In this document: positions 32,959 to 35,490 of the stretch, in pieces
Position numbering within the stretch: the stretch's first letter is position 1
How the letters are laid out: the number at the start of each line of letters is the position of its first letter
Assembly: GCF_000341735.1 (NCBI RefSeq)
Contig: NZ_KB455575.1
Location: forward strand, 3,094,679 to 3,130,168
DNA from: Methylotuvimicrobium buryatense 5G
Lineage (GTDB): Bacteria > Pseudomonadota > Gammaproteobacteria > Methylococcales > Methylomonadaceae
DNA length: 35,490 bases
Direction: 5' to 3'
Position numbers and translations under genes: made by a program
Notes under the pieces: generated by a model
Database searches by the model: none
Told to the model about the DNA's origin: nothing
What the model saw: only the letters and a program-made list of their open reading frames with translations

Positions 32959-34466
32959 TCAGGGTTTGGCTCTATAACGAATGGCATCAGACTCACCTTG
33001 AGATTCGACGTATTCGTCTTTCAATAGCTCATCGATCGCAAAAGCCCACTCATTAGGATCGGCGCCACAACCATTCAGAATGGCTGATTTGTTGAACCAG
33101 CCTTTGTGGGCTTCGAGCCAGGCAAGCATTTGATCTGAAGCGATTTTCCCCCATTGATTGCCCACTTTGACAGAGGTTGGTTCTAGAATTTGATTGTCGT
33201 TTTGATCCTCAAAGACTAGTTCTGTTTGATAAAAAGACTTACTTGTTGAAGGATGTTTGGCACGAGCAGTAATTTTTTTATCTTTTAATTGTGATCCATT
33301 CGTTGATTCAAGTTCATTCTGAAGTTTGTTTAAATTTAGCAACCTCGTTATGATTAATGATCTATTTTCTTCGGAAATAGTGAAACGTATTCCTTGTTTA
33401 GTTAAGTTGAAATTATGATTTATTTCAGTTACTGGAATTGAATACATTTCGCAAACAGCTAAATCAAGCTGTATATGCATTTCTCGCATTTTTTCTATTG
33501 CAGGTATATTGCAATTAGGATTATGAAAGCTCTGATAAATTGATGTGAGCCCGTTATCTAGCTCCTTCATGGTAGAAATTCTAAACTGATGGTAATCTTT
33601 AGAAATTTTTAATACTTTATCTGAGTTTTTTTCAAAAATTAATGGAAATGTTTCGAAGCATGTTGAAGGTATATAACGAATATCTGTTTTCATTCGAGTA
33701 GCAAAATTAGCTGCATACTCTTCATGGATTGTAGAGTTTAAGACACCCCAGCTACAATAATCATCCAATAAAACCACCACAACTGCGTTTGTATATAACC
33801 AATCTATTGAACCAAATTCAAACCATGACATGTTCGATGTATATGGCCTTATAAGCACTCGTGAAAGATTTTTCATGCCGTCATAAAGTTTTACTCGAGG
33901 CCTATGAAATTGCCACCAATTCTTTCTTCTTGGACGTTTTGCATCTGGCTGAGAAAAACGCTCTTTTAATATTTCTGTGGCCGTATGAAATTCTGACTCT
34001 GCTCTTGCTAGGGGCAGATCGGATAGAAAAATCACCCAGCGTTCAGGTTTAATTATTGAAGTAGACGTCAATTCTTTTCCACCAAGTATAGGCTTGAAAA
34101 CCACGGAATATTTTTCTTCTTCTTTAATACAGGAGCGAGCTGTCTCTTTGGATATAAAGAAATCACCAAGCAATTCCGATCCTTTGTAACAAATGGACTG
34201 GTTCTTTAAAAGTGGTTTTGGCTCAGAATTGACATCATCCAATAATCGAGGAGATATGTTTCCAACCAAAATATTATTGATATATAAGCAGCCATTCCAA
34301 TCGCCTTTAATTAAAAAAGCTACCGAAACATAAACCGAAGCAGTGCCAGGCCACTTTATATCTGTCAGAGCCGAATAAATCTTACCTGAGTCCTCTGTAA
34401 TCGGAATTAGAGATGCTTTGAGGTTTTCGCCTTCTGATATGCTATTTGTTACTAATAAGCCAATAC
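32959..34466 (-). pseudogene. drmMI: 3' part of DISARM methyltransferase drmMI, cut by IS66
   Basis: About 500 codons of the C-terminal half of a class I SAM-dependent DNA adenine methyltransferase (DrmMI/PglX/MmeI-like). The upstream end reads IGLLVTNSISEGENL, then SALTDIKWPGTASVYVSVAF, as in the post-catalytic region. The recognition part follows (NWWQFHRPRVKLYDGMKNLSRVLI, STIHEEYAANFATR, RYIPSTCFETFPL). A C-terminal winged-helix-like end includes GWFNKSAILNGCGADPNEW. The frame stays open from 32959 to the IS66 border; the TTG at 34269 is only the first start-like codon. The SAM-binding motif and NPPF/Y motif are missing. The stretch from ~33200 is clearly more AT-rich than its neighbours. 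Confidence 0.85.
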
Positions 34467-35490
34467 GTAATCGTTTAGCCCCCCCCTGTTCCTATCACGC
34501 CAAAACCGGCATAGGCAAACGAGGGACGGGTTGGTTTTTACGGCGTTCGGCCAGTGTTTGAGCAATAAACTCCCAAGGATTCAGGTCTCTCAAACGCGCG
34601 GTATCAATCACGCTCGCCAGCAAGGCAACCACGCGACTGCCTTGTGCCGTCCGCGAACCGAAGGTGATTTTGCGCAGCAATACCCAGTGCCGCAAACTGC
34701 GTTCCGCCACGTTGTTGGTCAATGGATGCGCCGGCGTTTCGACCACGCGCACGATGGCCTCCCAATCGTTGAGAAATTCGCCGGCTAATTGTCGGCTGTC
34801 AACATGCGCGATGTCTCGGTGCGTCTCGCAGAGCGAGCGCAGCAAGGTCAGCAACTGTTGATTCTGCGCCCATAAGGATTCGGCATCCGGCGGCGATTCG
34901 CGGAGTCGGTGGATGTTGCGCATCAACAGGATCATGGCCAATAACAAGGCTTCGCCGAAAGCTTGTCCTTCGCTATCCAAGCACTGATACAGTGCTCGGG
35001 CCTTGCGCACCAAGTGCGCCCAACAGCGCAAGCGCCTAGGAAAGATGCGATAGACGCTGTAGCCGTCGGTCATCAGTAAGCCGCAAAACGCTTCCCCTAA
35101 GAGCTGGTTCACGACGAGACGATGGCGTTTGCCCACTTGATAAATCACCGTCTGTGCGCTGACAAAGACCCAGAGCCAAAATAACTGCCCGGCTTCTTTC
35201 CAGGGTGTTTCATCGATATGTAAGAGGCCGGCGGCCTTGAGTTCCGCGATCAACTGCTCGTCGACGACCGGCGCAACGGCACGTCCCGCTTCATGAATGC
35301 ATTGATTGATGGTGCTGGTGCTGAGGTCGATCCCCAGCCAATCGCGCAAATAGGCTTGGATTCTGCTGCGCGATGCCCGTAGGGACAATGAGAGATAAAC
35401 CAAAAAGCTAACCAACCGAGGGCCGCACAGATGCCATTCGCTCAGGGCTACGCTCCAGCCATCTTCGTCGGCGCCTCGCCCGGGCTCGGC
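34467..35490 (-). mobile_element. IS66-family insertion sequence, right part outside window
   Basis: The proposed end is at 34467, where GTAATCGTTTAGC resembles the GTAAGCG-type IS66 terminal repeat. The transposase stop lies 25 bases inside. IS66 elements make 8-bp target duplications, so GCCAATAC (34459-34466) would be repeated at the far end. The element interrupts drmMI and leaves the window at its right edge. Confidence 0.75.
34495..35490 (-). CDS. tnpC: IS66 transposase (TnpC), 5' part outside window
   Basis: A DDE transposase of the IS66 family, 332 codons visible. The frame continues past the window edge (DEDGWSVALSEWHLCGPRLV precedes the first start-like codon at 35415). The visible parts include LLHIDETPWKEAGQ (first Asp), CGLLMTDGYSVYR (second Asp) and HPLTNNVAERSLRHWVLLRK (Glu). 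No frame break is seen, so this copy may be active. The IS66 helper genes tnpA and tnpB would be upstream, outside the window. Confidence 0.9.
   Translation of the reverse strand, partial: AEPGRGADEDGWSVALSEWHLCGPRLVSFLVYLSLSLRASRSRIQAYLRDWLGIDLSTSTINQCIHEAGRAVAPVVDEQLIAELKAAGLLHIDETPWKEAGQLFWLWVFVSAQTVIYQVGKRHRLVVNQLLGEAFCGLLMTDGYSVYRIFPRRLRCWAHLVRKARALYQCLDSEGQAFGEALLLAMILLMRNIHRLRESPPDAESLWAQNQQLLTLLRSLCETHRDIAHVDSRQLAGEFLNDWEAIVRVVETPAHPLTNNVAERSLRHWVLLRKITFGSRTAQGSRVVALLASVIDTARLRDLNPWEFIAQTLAERRKNQPVPRLPMPVLA

Noticed and set aside
15768-34466. Island bounded by a duplicated tRNA-Thr 3' end
   Set aside because: I saw no second copy of the tRNA 3' sequence in the window and no intact integrase near it, so an att pair cannot be claimed.

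Overview
This is bacterial chromosome, most likely from a gammaproteobacterium. The mix of a membrane pyrophosphatase, a UmuD-type protein, LexA, many short palindromic repeat families and ISAs1/IS66 elements reminds me of type I methanotrophs (Methylococcales), but that assignment is an inference with no diagnostic gene behind it. The window begins inside an ISAs1-family insertion sequence and ends inside an IS66-family one, so both flanks are cut by mobile DNA.

Layout. Positions 1-2.3 kb hold the frameshifted ISAs1 transposase followed by a field of short repeats, including a 216-bp element with a perfect 9-bp target duplication. Positions 2.3-8.6 kb are ordinary chromosome: a K+-dependent membrane pyrophosphatase, a periplasmic aspartic protease, a membrane-anchored alpha/beta hydrolase, small membrane proteins, and several repeat elements in the gaps. 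A large UvrD-type helicase with a probable nuclease-like insertion and C-terminal zinc ribbons follows (8.6-11.5 kb). Then come an integrase relic split by a TA-inserting MITE, a second MITE copy, a SEC-C protein and a small hypothetical protein. At 13.3-14.8 kb lies an SOS control locus: lexA with a previously unlisted 47-codon membrane peptide gene 29 bp behind it, and a divergent umuD-like gene. The intergenic region carries a GAAC-N7-GAAC direct repeat of the alphaproteobacterial LexA-box type. A tRNA-Thr(CGT) with its own promoter and terminator sits at 15.7 kb.

Beyond the tRNA (16-34.5 kb) the window looks like a defence or accessory island, mostly on the minus strand: a Lon-like AAA ATPase plus a zinc-motif protein, a small orphan, hipBA (plus strand), a metallophosphoesterase, an unknown 296-residue protein, and a DISARM-type operon. 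In transcription order (right to left) the operon reads: drmMI methyltransferase 3' part, RT-nitrilase, drmA helicase, drmB (DUF1998), drmC (PLD). An intact reverse transcriptase-nitrilase fusion of the DRT1 type (YVDD and the Glu-Lys-Cys triad both present) lies inside the DISARM operon, between drmMI and drmA. The methyltransferase is cut by the IS66 element, and its reading frame stays open right up to the IS end.

Reading together: DrmA, DrmB and DrmC normally act with a host methyltransferase that marks self DNA. Here that gene has lost its catalytic half within this window, while the core genes and the RT-nitrilase remain intact. Either the operon is decaying or it works in a methylation-independent mode with the RT as a new partner. 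This combination is the main candidate for an undescribed system here. Secondary candidates are the lexA-linked small membrane peptide and the mosaic repeat families that share internal modules but carry different terminal repeats.
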